Source of the DNA: a virus
Direction: 5' to 3' (one strand)
DNA: 34,336 nt
Virus record (IMG/VR): IMGVR_UViG_3300010371_000081
Location: 1-34,336 of that record
Shown here: one piece after another, positions 14,428-23,343 of the stretch
Numbering within the stretch: position 1 is the stretch's first letter
Layout of the letters: each line of letters opens with the position of its first letter
Notes under the pieces: model-generated
Told to the model about the DNA's origin: nothing
The model's input: only the letters and a program-made list of their open reading frames with translations
Databases searched by the model: none
Translations under genes and position numbers: made by a program

Positions 14428-14439
14428 TTCGGCCGCCTC

Positions 14440-17400
14440 CTATGCCGCTTCCAGCGAGGTTTGAATCGCCGCGATGGATTGCGTGGCGAAGGTCGAGACG
14501 TTCGACAGTTCGATCTCTGGTTGTTGCATCGCCTGATCGGGCCCCACCCCGCGATAGAGCACGCTCACGCATTTGGGGCGCGCCACGATGCCGCGCGTCG
14601 GGTCGATCAACGTGACCGTCACGCCTGGCAGGAACGGGTTTTCGTCCTGGCGCACCGTGCAGCGATACTGCACGCTTGGGCTTCCGCCTTGGACGAGCCG
14701 GAGATTCGCGAGCTGCCAGAGCGCCCGCGGGCCTTCCGAATCGAAGATGTCGCGCGGCGGAGAAATCGCGGCGACGGAGGTCGCCGTGAGGCAGACCGAG
14801 CACGAGACGACGTAGAGGATGTAGTCGCCGGCCAACCCGCTGGGCGGCGTGATCGTGAAGCGACCAACGCCGGGCGAATTACAGCCGCCGCCCAGATCGA
14901 ATCGCTGACTCAACCGGAACTGTTGCAGCTGCGCTTGCGCGGTCACCGTCGCGAGATTGGCCGTGTCGAGCGTATTGTCGGCCGTCGCAAAGGGTGCCCG
15001 GGCGCCGAGCGTCACCGTCTGCCCACTCGCGTTCGAGTAGCCCGCGACGACGATGTTGAGCGCGACCCACGCGACGGCGTCGGCCACGACAAAGGGGAGC
15101 GGCACCAATCCCGTCACCGGCCCCGTGCCATTGATGAGGACCACGGCATTCTGCTGGCCGTCGGCGAAGGGGATGGTCGGCTGCGTGTAAAAGAGCGTCG
15201 TGCCGCTCAGATGCCCGCCGAGCGAGGTTGTGAGGATCGTGATCGTCGCGTTCCCCGAGCCGTCCGCCACGGCGCGCTGCGCGGCGATCGCCAGATCGGA
15301 CGAGCCGGTTCCGGTCCCAGCCGCGAACACGTCCCCGACCTGGATCTTCTGATTGGCGGGCAACCCGCTCACCGCGATCGACGCGCCGCCCGCCGTGTAG
15401 GTCGCCGTCAGCGTCACGCTCCGCTGGAACACTGGCGCGGCCTCGCTCACGCGGAAGCGATTGGCGATCCCCGTCGCGGCCGCGGCACTCGTCAGCCCGC
15501 GGCTCGTATCGTCACTGCGCCACTCATCGAACGTTCCGCCCCGCCAGTAATTCGTCTTGCCGAAGATCGATGTGCTGGGTGAGGCGTCGATCGTCTTGCC
15601 GTACGTCGCGATCGACAGCGGGTCCGTGAGGCGCGTGAGATAGTCGAAGCTCGGGTTCGCGCGGAACTGAATCCGAGCCCCTGAGCGAAGTCGCACCGGA
15701 CCGCCCGATCCGCTCGCCGGCATCGTCACCGTTTGCGCGGCCTGGTTCGTCGCCTGGACGGTCCAGTGCTCGAAGGGGGAGCAGTCCACGGTCAGCGCGA
15801 GGCGCCGAATCCCGCCGACGCTGTCGTAGCTGAACAGGTTCGACGTTTCCGCCGTCGTCGGCCCGCGCTCGAGCGCGTAGAACTGCGCCGATCCCAAGTC
15901 CCCAACGGTGCCGGTCCAGGCCGTGCCGTTCCAGCCGACGACGTACCGCCCCGCATTGCCGACGACGTAATACCGTCCCCCCGCGCTCACAAGATCGACG
16001 GCCGAGAGGCTGATGCCGGCGACGGCGGGCATGGACGCGAGCCCTGAGAACGAGGGCGTGCCGCTGATCGTCGCCGTGCCCCACGCGAGCGTCGAGCCGG
16101 TGCGGGTGACCCCCATCGTCGTCTGCGCGGCGTTCTCCGCCATCACGAACTGTTGCCCGACGCTGACGGTGCTCGCCACGACGGCGCCGTTCGGGGCGGC
16201 CCACACGGCGAAGGCGGTCGCGCCCGGGCTGTAGACCACGAGCCGATTGGACGCGGTGTGATACAGATATTTGAGAATCGCCCCGCCACTCGGGCCGCCG
16301 GTCCAGGTCGCGATCGTGCCGGCGGCGAGATCGATGATTTGGGTCGGCGTCGCCGCCGTTGGCGTGACGTAGGCTTTCGCGAGTTCCGGGACCACGGAAA
16401 GCGCGAGCGGATTCGAGGAGGTCGTGAGCGTCGCAGCAATCGCCGGCGTGGCCGGATTCACGAGCAGCACCGTCGCGAGGTTGCTGTACGCAATCACGAG
16501 GCGGTCGTGCGAGGCATCGTACCCCATGGCCAGCACGGTGCCGCCCTGCGCCAGATTGAGGCTGACGCTCGTATCGCTCTCGACGTCGTGCCCCCGAAGC
16601 GTCTCCGTGCCTTCGATCCACCACACGTAGCGCCGCGTCGTATCGAACGCGATGGCGCTGGCGTTCGTGATCGACTGGAGACACGTCGGCACGTTCGCCG
16701 TGAGCGCTTCGAGCCCGTTCAACTGATCGTCATAGAAGATCGGATTGACGAGGCCATCGGGATCGCTCAACGTCACCACGCTGCCCGTGCCCCCGCCGGA
16801 GGCGGTCCCGTTCCACTGCGATTGGCCCAGATTCGTGGGCTCCGTCTCGGAATCCGCCGTGCTGCCGTCCGGCTCGACGCGATTCACGAAATTGTCATCG
16901 CGGACGATCGTCCGGTCCAGCGCCAGCACGTTCCGTCCGACCATCGCCACGGGCGGCGTCGCGCTCTCGTTCTGGTTCGAGAGATTCAACGTCCACGTCG
17001 TCTCGCTCGCCCGGTTGGCCCAGCAGGTGTAGCCCGTCGCCTGTTCGAGCCACGCCATGATCGCCAACGGGGATTGCGCCCGGAACGTGTTCGAGAGCTT
17101 GCCCATCGGCGTCACCGTGCCCAACGACCAGCCCGTGAAGCCTTGGGCCGCAATCGCGGGGAGCACCGTTTCCGTCAGCACAACGCTCGGCGGCTTGGCG
17201 ATGATGTCGACCGTCTTCGTGGCGACGCCGCCGTTGACGCTCCGAATCTGCTCTTCGGCGAAGTCGTCCAGGATCGTCGCGCAGCGAAGCGTGATGAGCT
17301 TCCCCAGCGTGTCGTCGAGTTGGATGATGCGATACTCCCACACCCGATCCGGTCCGCCGACGACGGGCTGGTTGATGCGCAGGACGTTCGTGAACGCGGC

Positions 17401-17586
17401 GAATGGCGCGGCGGCCGAATCGAACGGCATCGTCACCATCGCGTAGCCGCGGGAGCCGGACGAGGCGTCAGCGCGTTCTTGCCACTCGCAGGCGTTCCAA
17501 TCGGTGATCTGCGCGAGCGCCACCCCGTCGTTCGACGTGAAGTCGTCGTACAGGGTCAGCGTCGTGCCGGGGAGAAAGACGCTCAT
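14440..17586 (-). CDS. Tail hub/tip protein (Tal-like) with inserted beta-propeller
   Basis: Product of 1048 residues. Residues 1-270 resemble the Tal/gp27-like baseplate hub fold: a short N-domain (LPGTTLTLYDDFTSNDGVAL), WEYRIIQLDDTLGKLITLRC, then a helical and strand domain with SPLAIMAWLEQATGYTCWA. Residues about 305-600 read as a YVTN/WD40-type beta-propeller: repeated units such as AIAFDTTRRYVWWIEG, VLAMGYDASHDRLVIAYSN, LVNPATPAIAATLTTSSNPLAL and LKYLYHTASNRLVVYSP. Hub-like sequence resumes after it, ending with a C-domain (GVTVTLIDPTRGIVARPK). Hubs initiate tail assembly and contact the host. No peptidase motif was seen. Follows the tape measure by 18 nt. Confidence 0.75.
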   Translation of the reverse strand: MSVFLPGTTLTLYDDFTSNDGVALAQITDWNACEWQERADASSGSRGYAMVTMPFDSAAAPFAAFTNVLRINQPVVGGPDRVWEYRIIQLDDTLGKLITLRCATILDDFAEEQIRSVNGGVATKTVDIIAKPPSVVLTETVLPAIAAQGFTGWSLGTVTPMGKLSNTFRAQSPLAIMAWLEQATGYTCWANRASETTWTLNLSNQNESATPPVAMVGRNVLALDRTIVRDDNFVNRVEPDGSTADSETEPTNLGQSQWNGTASGGGTGSVVTLSDPDGLVNPIFYDDQLNGLEALTANVPTCLQSITNASAIAFDTTRRYVWWIEGTETLRGHDVESDTSVSLNLAQGGTVLAMGYDASHDRLVIAYSNLATVLLVNPATPAIAATLTTSSNPLALSVVPELAKAYVTPTAATPTQIIDLAAGTIATWTGGPSGGAILKYLYHTASNRLVVYSPGATAFAVWAAPNGAVVASTVSVGQQFVMAENAAQTTMGVTRTGSTLAWGTATISGTPSFSGLASMPAVAGISLSAVDLVSAGGRYYVVGNAGRYVVGWNGTAWTGTVGDLGSAQFYALERGPTTAETSNLFSYDSVGGIRRLALTVDCSPFEHWTVQATNQAAQTVTMPASGSGGPVRLRSGARIQFRANPSFDYLTRLTDPLSIATYGKTIDASPSTSIFGKTNYWRGGTFDEWRSDDTSRGLTSAAAATGIANRFRVSEAAPVFQRSVTLTATYTAGGASIAVSGLPANQKIQVGDVFAAGTGTGSSDLAIAAQRAVADGSGNATITILTTSLGGHLSGTTLFYTQPTIPFADGQQNAVVLINGTGPVTGLVPLPFVVADAVAWVALNIVVAGYSNASGQTVTLGARAPFATADNTLDTANLATVTAQAQLQQFRLSQRFDLGGGCNSPGVGRFTITPPSGLAGDYILYVVSCSVCLTATSVAAISPPRDIFDSEGPRALWQLANLRLVQGGSPSVQYRCTVRQDENPFLPGVTVTLIDPTRGIVARPKCVSVLYRGVGPDQAMQQPEIELSNVSTFATQSIAAIQTSLEAA

Positions 17587-17604
17587 CGGATGCTCACGCT
17601 TCGC

Positions 17605-20600
17605 TTACCGCTTCTGGGCGCCGACGGTGATGCGCGCTTGGCTCAAGCGCTGGCCCAAGGCGCGATCGAGCGCGGCCGAGACCTGCGGCACGTTCAACGT
17701 CGCGATGAACGACTCGAATGACTGGCCCTCGACGTAGAAATTGAAGGTGTTCGTCATCGAGCCCACGCTCGAGATCGAGCCGAAGTCGAAACTGCGCGCG
17801 CCGAGCGACGACCCCAGGGACAAGGCATCGGAAATCTTCGGCAGGTACGCGGTGAGCGTGGTGTCGATCGAATTGAGATAGCCGAGCACCCCGTTCGCTT
17901 GCGCGTCGGAGATGCCGGTCACCGTGCCGGTGACGACGGACCCCGTCGGGCTGATGCCGGTGGAGGGGATGCCGGTATCGATCCCAGCCGATGGGGCGAC
18001 GCCCGCAGCGCCGACCGCGCTCTGGAGGCTGCTCTCTTCCGAGCGAATCTGGTCGACGAGCGATTTGATCTCGCCGACATACGTGCCGTAATTCGGATCG
18101 CTCGGGTCGAGCCCCTGATAGAGTCCCTGGAGGTAGCTGATCGCGCTGTCGTCGCCCTGGATCGTGCCGAGGTCGAACGGCGAGAGATCGATCGCGAAGG
18201 ACGACCCGAACTTCTGATTCTGCGCGTTGTACCCGGCCGCGAAATTCGAAATGGCGCCGGGACCCGAAATGCCGAGGATGTCGTTCGCCGTACTGACCGA
18301 ATCGTTGACGGCGCCGATCGCATCCGCGAACTGCTCGACGGCAAGCGCGGCCTGCTCGGCGGCGTCCTTCACTTTGATCTGCGCGAGCGCTTCGTCGTCG
18401 AGGGTCGTGTCGAGCCCCGCCGCTGCGTCGTCGTCGCGTTTGTCTTGCGCGGCCTGGAGTTCTTCGCGTTGCTGCTCCGCGAGTTGATCGCGTTGGAGTT
18501 GCTGTTTCTGCGCGAGGGTGAACGCTTCGGCGGATTCGATCCCGAGCGTGAGATTCGCGCGTTGCGTCTCCGCAGCCTCATCGGCTTCCCGCTTCAGCTC
18601 GGGCATTACAGCTTCGAGCGCGCCCTTGAGTGCCTCGAGGCTCGCCTTTGATCCGTCAAGTGTGATACCCAAGGCCTTCGCCGCTTCCTGCATGGCGACG
18701 ATATTCTGCTCGGTGTTGCCGAGGAACGCGCCGCCGAGGTTGTTCGTCACGCCCGTGAGCGCAAGGCCAGCCACGCCTTGCGTCAGGCCGCCCGTGACGC
18801 TCGCGCCGCGGCCGGTCTGGATGGCGGCGCGCAAATTGTCGAGCGCCTTCGTGTTGTCCTGGGTGTCTTTCTGCTGCTGGAGCTCGGCGGCGCTCGGCGC
18901 GTGATGAAAAAGGCTCGTGACCAATCCCGCGAGCGCGGTGACACCTTCAGCCACGCCGCCGACGACGTTACCGGTGAGCGCCTTCGCGATGCCGTCACCG
19001 AGCGAGACGACGTTCTGGAGTGCGGCGGCGGATTTGTCATCGAGCCCGCCCAAGGCCTGCGCGGCGGCGACGATCGAGCGGCCCACGGTGTCCCAACCCG
19101 CCGCGATCTCTTTGAGGAGACTGACGTCCTCTTTCTTCGGCAGGCCCTTGGGAATCTTGTTGCCAAGATTATCCATGGCCTGCGAGATCAGGTCGACCGC
19201 TTTCCTGTAGTTCTCGGCCTCGGTTGGATCAAGCGATTCCGCTTCCTTCTGCTTGTACACGTCGAGCAGGCCGCTCAGGTCCGAGAGCCCGCCTTCGACG
19301 TCGAGGTTGCCCTTGGCGACGGCGCTCTGTACCTGCAATGACGCTTGCTGCGCATCCGAGACGGCCTGGACCGAGGGACGAATGGCGGCATAGGCCCCCT
19401 GTAGATCATTTAGCCGGGCCGTGAGTTCCGCGACACGCGCGGGGTCGCCGGTCTCGATCTGTTTCTTGATCGCGTTCGTCGTATCGTCGACGGACTGATC
19501 GAACTGCGCGAGCACGTCGCCGGAGAGATGCGCAAGGGCATCGCCGAGGGCCTTGAATGCCTCGTCCGAGTTCTTGGTTTCTTCGCGCAACGCTTGCAGC
19601 ACGCGGCGGATATTCTCGACGCCATCCGCGACGGCCTTCGCTTGCGCCGCGACGTCGGCTTTCGTCGTGATGCCAGATAGTGGATTTTTCGCCGCGCCTG
19701 CTGCCCCCGTCGCGCCACTGCCGCCGCTCGGGGCGCCGAACGTCCCCGACGCGCCGGTGCCACCAAACTGTCCCGATCCCCCGAACTGAAAACCACCCTT
19801 CGTGTTCGCCTCGATCACGGCGTTCGTGATGCCCCCGATGCCCTGTCCGAGCTGCAGGATGCCCGTGAAGCTCAGATGCGAGATCGTCGTCAGCAAATCG
19901 GCGAACCCCTTCAGGAACTCCGGGCCGCCGACATTCTTGAAGATGCCTTCGATCGCGACGGTCAGTTGCGTCTTGATGGACTGCGCCGAGCGGTCGGCGC
20001 CATCCCGCGTGTTCTCGATGGCGCGATTGAAATCGTCCATGTAGCCGGTCGCGATCTGTGCTTGACTCGCGAGCTTGTCGAAGCCGGCCTTGTCGGCGAT
20101 TTGTCCAAGGTCCGTTCCAACCGACCGGGCCGTCGCGCCTTTTTGAATGAGCGCGACGATGGCCCGGATGCCTTCATCGGCGCTCAGGCCGAACTCTTGG
20201 AAGATCGGCGTCGCTCGTTGGAAGGCCGTCAACAGATCGTCAATGCTCGCCTTGCCCTTGGTCGCCTCGGCGAGTTTGGCCGCCGTATCGAGCGCCTGAT
20301 CGCCGGTGAGGCCAAATTCGCGACGGAGCTGCTGCAGCACCTGGACGGAGGTATCGAGCGAGGCGCCGGTCGCATCCGAGAGCGCCGTCGCCGCCGTGAG
20401 TTGGGCCTGAAGGTCCGACGCGCTCGAGACGCCGAGCTTCGAAATGGCGACGGCCGCCTGTTGCATCGACTCCAGCGACCGGCCGGACGACACGGCAAGC
20501 TCACTGACCCCGTCGCGCAGCGCGCCAATCCCTTCCGTGAACGTCGGCAGATTGTTCGCGATCGTGCGGAATGTGGCGTCCGACGCGATGCCGAGATCGA

Positions 20601-20781
20601 CGATGTCCTTGATGACGGCCCCGAGCGAGAACGCGCCGGCGACGCCAACGATCCCGCCGAGAATATCCTTGAACGAGAAGAGCTTCTGCGTGACCTTATC
20701 GGCGCTCGATTCGATCTGCTTGAGCGCGGCCGACGCGGCGTCCTTTGCCCTGATCGTGAATGAGACTTCTTTGTCGGCCAT
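17605..20781 (-). CDS. Tape measure protein
   Basis: Product of 1058 residues. The N-terminal region (EVSFTIRAKDAASAALKQIESSADKV, then FKDILGGIVGVAGAFSLGAVI) and the following helical repeats (RSLESMQQAAVAISKLGVS, TGDQALDTAAKLAEATKG) match phage tail tape measure proteins. A Gly-rich linker (about 325-365) separates this from coiled-coil helical segments rich in Ala, Gln and Glu, including a long run around ETQRANLTLGIESAEAFTLAQ. The C-terminus (SMTNTFNFYVEGQSFESFIATLNVPQVSAALDR) is the conserved end near the hub. At about 0.15 nm per residue this implies a tail near 160 nm (family rule, inference). Starts 22 nt after the GT chaperone stop. Confidence 0.9.
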   Translation of the reverse strand: MADKEVSFTIRAKDAASAALKQIESSADKVTQKLFSFKDILGGIVGVAGAFSLGAVIKDIVDLGIASDATFRTIANNLPTFTEGIGALRDGVSELAVSSGRSLESMQQAAVAISKLGVSSASDLQAQLTAATALSDATGASLDTSVQVLQQLRREFGLTGDQALDTAAKLAEATKGKASIDDLLTAFQRATPIFQEFGLSADEGIRAIVALIQKGATARSVGTDLGQIADKAGFDKLASQAQIATGYMDDFNRAIENTRDGADRSAQSIKTQLTVAIEGIFKNVGGPEFLKGFADLLTTISHLSFTGILQLGQGIGGITNAVIEANTKGGFQFGGSGQFGGTGASGTFGAPSGGSGATGAAGAAKNPLSGITTKADVAAQAKAVADGVENIRRVLQALREETKNSDEAFKALGDALAHLSGDVLAQFDQSVDDTTNAIKKQIETGDPARVAELTARLNDLQGAYAAIRPSVQAVSDAQQASLQVQSAVAKGNLDVEGGLSDLSGLLDVYKQKEAESLDPTEAENYRKAVDLISQAMDNLGNKIPKGLPKKEDVSLLKEIAAGWDTVGRSIVAAAQALGGLDDKSAAALQNVVSLGDGIAKALTGNVVGGVAEGVTALAGLVTSLFHHAPSAAELQQQKDTQDNTKALDNLRAAIQTGRGASVTGGLTQGVAGLALTGVTNNLGGAFLGNTEQNIVAMQEAAKALGITLDGSKASLEALKGALEAVMPELKREADEAAETQRANLTLGIESAEAFTLAQKQQLQRDQLAEQQREELQAAQDKRDDDAAAGLDTTLDDEALAQIKVKDAAEQAALAVEQFADAIGAVNDSVSTANDILGISGPGAISNFAAGYNAQNQKFGSSFAIDLSPFDLGTIQGDDSAISYLQGLYQGLDPSDPNYGTYVGEIKSLVDQIRSEESSLQSAVGAAGVAPSAGIDTGIPSTGISPTGSVVTGTVTGISDAQANGVLGYLNSIDTTLTAYLPKISDALSLGSSLGARSFDFGSISSVGSMTNTFNFYVEGQSFESFIATLNVPQVSAALDRALGQRLSQARITVGAQKR

Positions 20782-20803
20782 TTAGCGATACCCCATGAGC
20801 CGA

Positions 20804-21492
20804 TTACGCGGACGGGAACGCTTCGTCCGCGATCGCTTTCCGCACGCGCGCGCCGGCCTCCTCGCTCCCGAGCGCGAGCCCGATCCCACGCGCCGTATCG
20901 ATCGCGTCGAGCGCGCGGCCCATGCTGATGGCCGCGAAATAACTCCAGACGAGCCGCACCGGCACGCAGCCGTCGACGGTATCCCACCGGCCCGGCGCAT
21001 AGACCCACGCGGCACCAAACCGCATCTCGCAATGGAGGAGCGCGGTCTCGAACGCGATGCGCCGCCCCGTGCGTGCGCCATCTACGGACTCAGGGGCGGT
21101 GTTGAGCCGAGCGAGCCGATCCCACTCGTCCGCGGGTTCGTCGGCGTCGCCTTCGTCATCGTGAGCGGCGGCGCCGTCCGTCCGCTCAGGCACGCGAAAA
21201 AATCGATCAGCGCCGCCCGCTGGGCCGCCGGCTCCAGGCCGAGAATCAACGTGACCGGATCGCCGCGGAGGCGGTAGCTCAGCCGCCACGGAAACGCGCG
21301 GCGCAACAACCACCGGAGCGCGCGCTGTTGCCGCTTGGCATCCTTGCCGGCGACCACGCGCATCTGTTCGTAGCGCTGGACTGCGACCGCGCTGACGTGC
21401 CGCGCGCCGAACGTCCGGCCGCCCACCGTGAAGGACCACGGCTGGTGGGCGGCGCGGAACGCGTCGACGTCGAAGCCTTTGGCTGTAGCCAC
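20804..21492 (-). CDS. Tail assembly chaperone GT, -1 frameshift fusion
   Basis: Made when ribosomes slip -1 at T TTT TTC (21202-21196). The first 99 codons are shared with the G product; the remaining 130 are read in the -1 frame, giving about 229 residues and ending at TAA 20806-20804. The T extension is acidic first (DDEGDADEPADEWDRLARL) and then helical (IAFETALLHCEMRFGAAW ... WSYFAAISMGRALDAIDTA), a plausible tape-measure/tube-binding T domain. The -1 frame is open far upstream as well, but that part is only the antisense-like shadow of the tail tube gene. The T domain has no usable start of its own. Confidence 0.8.
21082..21492 (-). CDS. Tail assembly chaperone G (zero-frame product)
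   Basis: Product of 136 residues, beginning MATAKGFDVDAFRAAHQPWSF. It lies between tail tube and tape measure, the invariant position of the lambda gpG chaperone that coats the tape measure during tail assembly. Residues such as GARHVSAVAVQRYEQMRVV and the Arg-rich ALRWLLRRAFPWRLSYRLRG give a compact mostly helical domain. After about residue 98 the zero frame continues in a short Thr/Pro/Ser-rich tail and stops at 21082, as expected for the unshifted product. Confidence 0.8.
   Translation of the reverse strand: MATAKGFDVDAFRAAHQPWSFTVGGRTFGARHVSAVAVQRYEQMRVVAGKDAKRQQRALRWLLRRAFPWRLSYRLRGDPVTLILGLEPAAQRAALIDFFACLSGRTAPPLTMTKATPTNPRTSGIGSLGSTPPLSP
21162..21202 (-). promoter_or_regulatory. Programmed -1 frameshift signal (slippery site + hairpin)
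   Basis: Reading the minus strand, zero-frame codons are GAT TTT TTC, giving the heptamer T TTT TTC (X XXY YYZ) at 21202-21196. A 7-nt spacer (GCGTGCC) leads to a hairpin: TGAGCGG (21188-21182) pairs with CCGCTCA (21168-21162), 7 bp, and an inner CGG/CCG extends it past a bulged A with a 6-nt loop. Slippery site, spacing and stem fit the classic -1 frameshift model. Confidence 0.85.
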
Positions 21493-21501
21493 GCTCGGGG
21501 C

Positions 21502-22530
21502 TCAGTCGAAGACGATGTTGACGTCGTCGGCCGCGGAGGCCGTCGAGTTGAACGCCGCGATCGTCAGATCGACCGTCGCCGTCGGCCCGTCGCCCGAGGG
21601 CGTCACGCCGATGACCTGCGCCTGCGGGAAGTTGATCGTGTAGCGGTTGTACTGGGTGCCGCCGTACTTGAGCGCGAAGGCGAAGGACTGCGCCGTGTCG
21701 TAGAGCTGGTACGGATCGAAGCCGGCCGACGAGGTGAAGGGGGTCGTGACGAGCGCCGTCGCTTCGAGCGTCAGCTTGATGATCGGCGCCCGGTCGTCCG
21801 GCACGAACCCGAGATGCCCGCCGCCGCTCGACTGCGCGACGCGGGCCGCGAGCTTCCGCTGGAGATCGAACGACGAGGAGCGCACGACCGCGTTCGTCGT
21901 GAAGCTGCCGAAGGTCGGGACGACCGACGAGGCGAGCGGCGGCAGTACGGTCTGCAGTGGATACGTGATCGACGGCGCCGCGACATCGGTCGGAAGCGAC
22001 GACCAGAGGCCCGACGCACCGAACGTCCACATCGGCGGCGCCGGATCGGGCGCGTCGAACTTGAGGTTTCCGAGCACCCCGGCCAAGGTCCAGAGCTCGC
22101 CCCGGGTGTAGAGGCCCATGGTGAGCGAGGCATACCCGGTGCCCGGCGCGGTTGGCGTGTAGAGCCATTTCTCCGAGCCGGCCGACGTCGTCACCGCGGC
22201 ATCGAAGCCGGCGGCCTTGAGCAGATTGTGAAGGGACGGGACGACCGTTGCGGAGTAGGCCGCGCCGCCGCCGCGGACCCGCACCGGCACGTCGCCGGTC
22301 ATGCTCCGGCCCGAGGGTGCCACGCGGGCCGTGGTGCCGAAGTTCGAGACCGAGGGACCCAGGTCGCCGTCGAAGGCGTAGGCGGGCGTGAAGACGGCCG
22401 CAGTATCGCGACTCTTGAACTGCATCTGCACGCCGTCCGATGTCGTCGACAGCGCGACGGCGGTTCCGTACGTGACCTCTGGCTTCGCCAAGAGGCCGAT
22501 GACACTGAGCAGTTTCGCCGGCGTAGCCAT
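21502..22530 (-). CDS. Major tail tube protein
   Basis: Product of 342 residues from an ATG with GGAGG 11 nt upstream. Sequence opens MATPAKLLSVIGLLAKPEVT and shows the general tail-tube style: beta-rich, N-terminal 'LLAKPEVTYGTAVALSTTSD' block, Gly/Ser/Thr loops and few charges, repeated strands (GYASLTMGLYTRGELWTLAG, APIIKLTLEATALVTT). Placement directly before the frameshifted chaperones and the tape measure is diagnostic. It is longer than many tube proteins (150-250 residues), so it may carry an extra surface domain. Expected to be among the most abundant virion proteins. Confidence 0.8.
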   Translation of the reverse strand: MATPAKLLSVIGLLAKPEVTYGTAVALSTTSDGVQMQFKSRDTAAVFTPAYAFDGDLGPSVSNFGTTARVAPSGRSMTGDVPVRVRGGGAAYSATVVPSLHNLLKAAGFDAAVTTSAGSEKWLYTPTAPGTGYASLTMGLYTRGELWTLAGVLGNLKFDAPDPAPPMWTFGASGLWSSLPTDVAAPSITYPLQTVLPPLASSVVPTFGSFTTNAVVRSSSFDLQRKLAARVAQSSGGGHLGFVPDDRAPIIKLTLEATALVTTPFTSSAGFDPYQLYDTAQSFAFALKYGGTQYNRYTINFPQAQVIGVTPSGDGPTATVDLTIAAFNSTASAADDVNIVFD

Positions 22531-22549
22531 GGCGAGAATGACCTCCGCA

Positions 22550-22563
22550 ACGCCTCACGGCGT
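22550..22563 (-). promoter_or_regulatory. Small GNRA-loop hairpin before the tail tube ribosome-binding site
   Basis: On the minus strand ACGCC-GTGA-GGCGT makes a 5-bp stem closed by a GNRA-type tetraloop. It ends 3 nt before the GGAGG (22546-22542) of the tail tube gene. Such hairpins can protect or position the ribosome site of highly expressed genes. Short, so it could be chance. Confidence 0.35.
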
Positions 22564-22627
22564 GGCACCAGAGAGTGAAACGAGTGAACTGCCGAACGAA
22601 CGACCGACCGAACTGCCGACTAACGAG

Positions 22628-22780
22628 CTACTCCTCTACCGTCGCCGGCGATGCCGGCGCTACCGGTCCGCCGCGGCGCGCGACTTCAGCGGCAATCCAT
22701 TCCGCGACCGCCTCGCGACTCTCCGCAATCGCTTCCCTGGGAATCTCGACGCGCTCGTCACCGATCATGATGAATTCCAT
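22628..22780 (-). CDS. 50-residue small phage protein
   Basis: An ATG at 22780 with AGGAG 9 nt upstream opens a 50-codon frame: MEFIMIGDERVEIPREAIAE, an amphipathic helix (SREAVAEWIAAEVARRGG) and a short Pro/Ala/Glu tail. It falls in a gap between the tail terminator-like gene and the tail tube gene that would otherwise be about 270 bp without a gene. Codon use is like its neighbours. Function not recognised. Confidence 0.65.
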   Translation of the reverse strand: MEFIMIGDERVEIPREAIAESREAVAEWIAAEVARRGGPVAPASPATVEE

Positions 22781-22802
22781 AAAGACCGCTCCTATGCTTG
22801 CC

Positions 22803-23324
22803 TTACGGCGCCTGATCGCGGAGCCGCATGGTGAGAATCACATAGCCCGAGATGATTGTGGTCGCCGCCTGATCGGGCTTCGGGAAGTCGATCGCCTCGA
22901 CCATCGAGATCACCGTTTCGAGATTGACATCATTCCGGATGCGCGATGCACTGTGCGCATCAGAGCACAAGAGCCGGAGCGATTTGATCGTGGCGCGGAG
23001 GTAGTAACTGACATCCCGCACCGCGTTTTCCGTCACGTTGGAATCGACGGCGATCCGCACGCGGACTTTCATATCCCCGTCGGCGGTGACGACTTGCGCC
23101 ACGCCGTCGAGATCGGTCAGCGCATCGACCGACACCGTGACGCTCGGATAGGGCTGCGCCGGTTCGTTGCGCGCCGCCATACCGTTCCGCGTCTCGTCGG
23201 CCACCGTCGCGATCGCAACGGGCGCGGTATCGCCGGCGTCGATTGGGATCACCGCGAGTTGCGCGGTGACGCCATTTGGGCCGGCGAGCCAGTCGGCGAC
23301 GATGCGATCGGCTTCGAGAATCAC
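22803..23324 (-). CDS. Tail terminator/minor tail-type protein
   Basis: About 173 residues from a GTG at 23324 with GAGG 5 nt upstream. The frame continues upstream without a better start; the ATG that overlaps the previous stop is in another frame. Alpha/beta sequence (ILEADRIVADWLAGPNGVTA, VIPIDAGDTAPVAIATVAD, PYPSVTVSVDALTDLDGVAQVV, VRVRIAVDSNVTENAVRDVSY) fits the small head-tail or tail terminator proteins that cap the tail tube. Its order (after a connector, before the tail tube) supports that. Not matched by a specific motif. Confidence 0.55.
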   Translation of the reverse strand: MILEADRIVADWLAGPNGVTAQLAVIPIDAGDTAPVAIATVADETRNGMAARNEPAQPYPSVTVSVDALTDLDGVAQVVTADGDMKVRVRIAVDSNVTENAVRDVSYYLRATIKSLRLLCSDAHSASRIRNDVNLETVISMVEAIDFPKPDQAATTIISGYVILTMRLRDQAP

Positions 23325-23343
23325 GACGACCTCGTTGGCTTGC

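Noticed and set aside
13678-15582. A 634-codon plus-strand frame opposite Dit and hub genes
   Set aside because: Composition (Arg, Asp, His) and lack of strand/helix pattern show it to be a shadow; the minus strand has recognisable tail proteins.
20804-22558. A 584-codon minus-strand frame read as one gene
   Set aside because: Its first two-thirds are the shifted shadow of the tail tube gene; only the end after 21196 is used, by -1 frameshift from the G chaperone.
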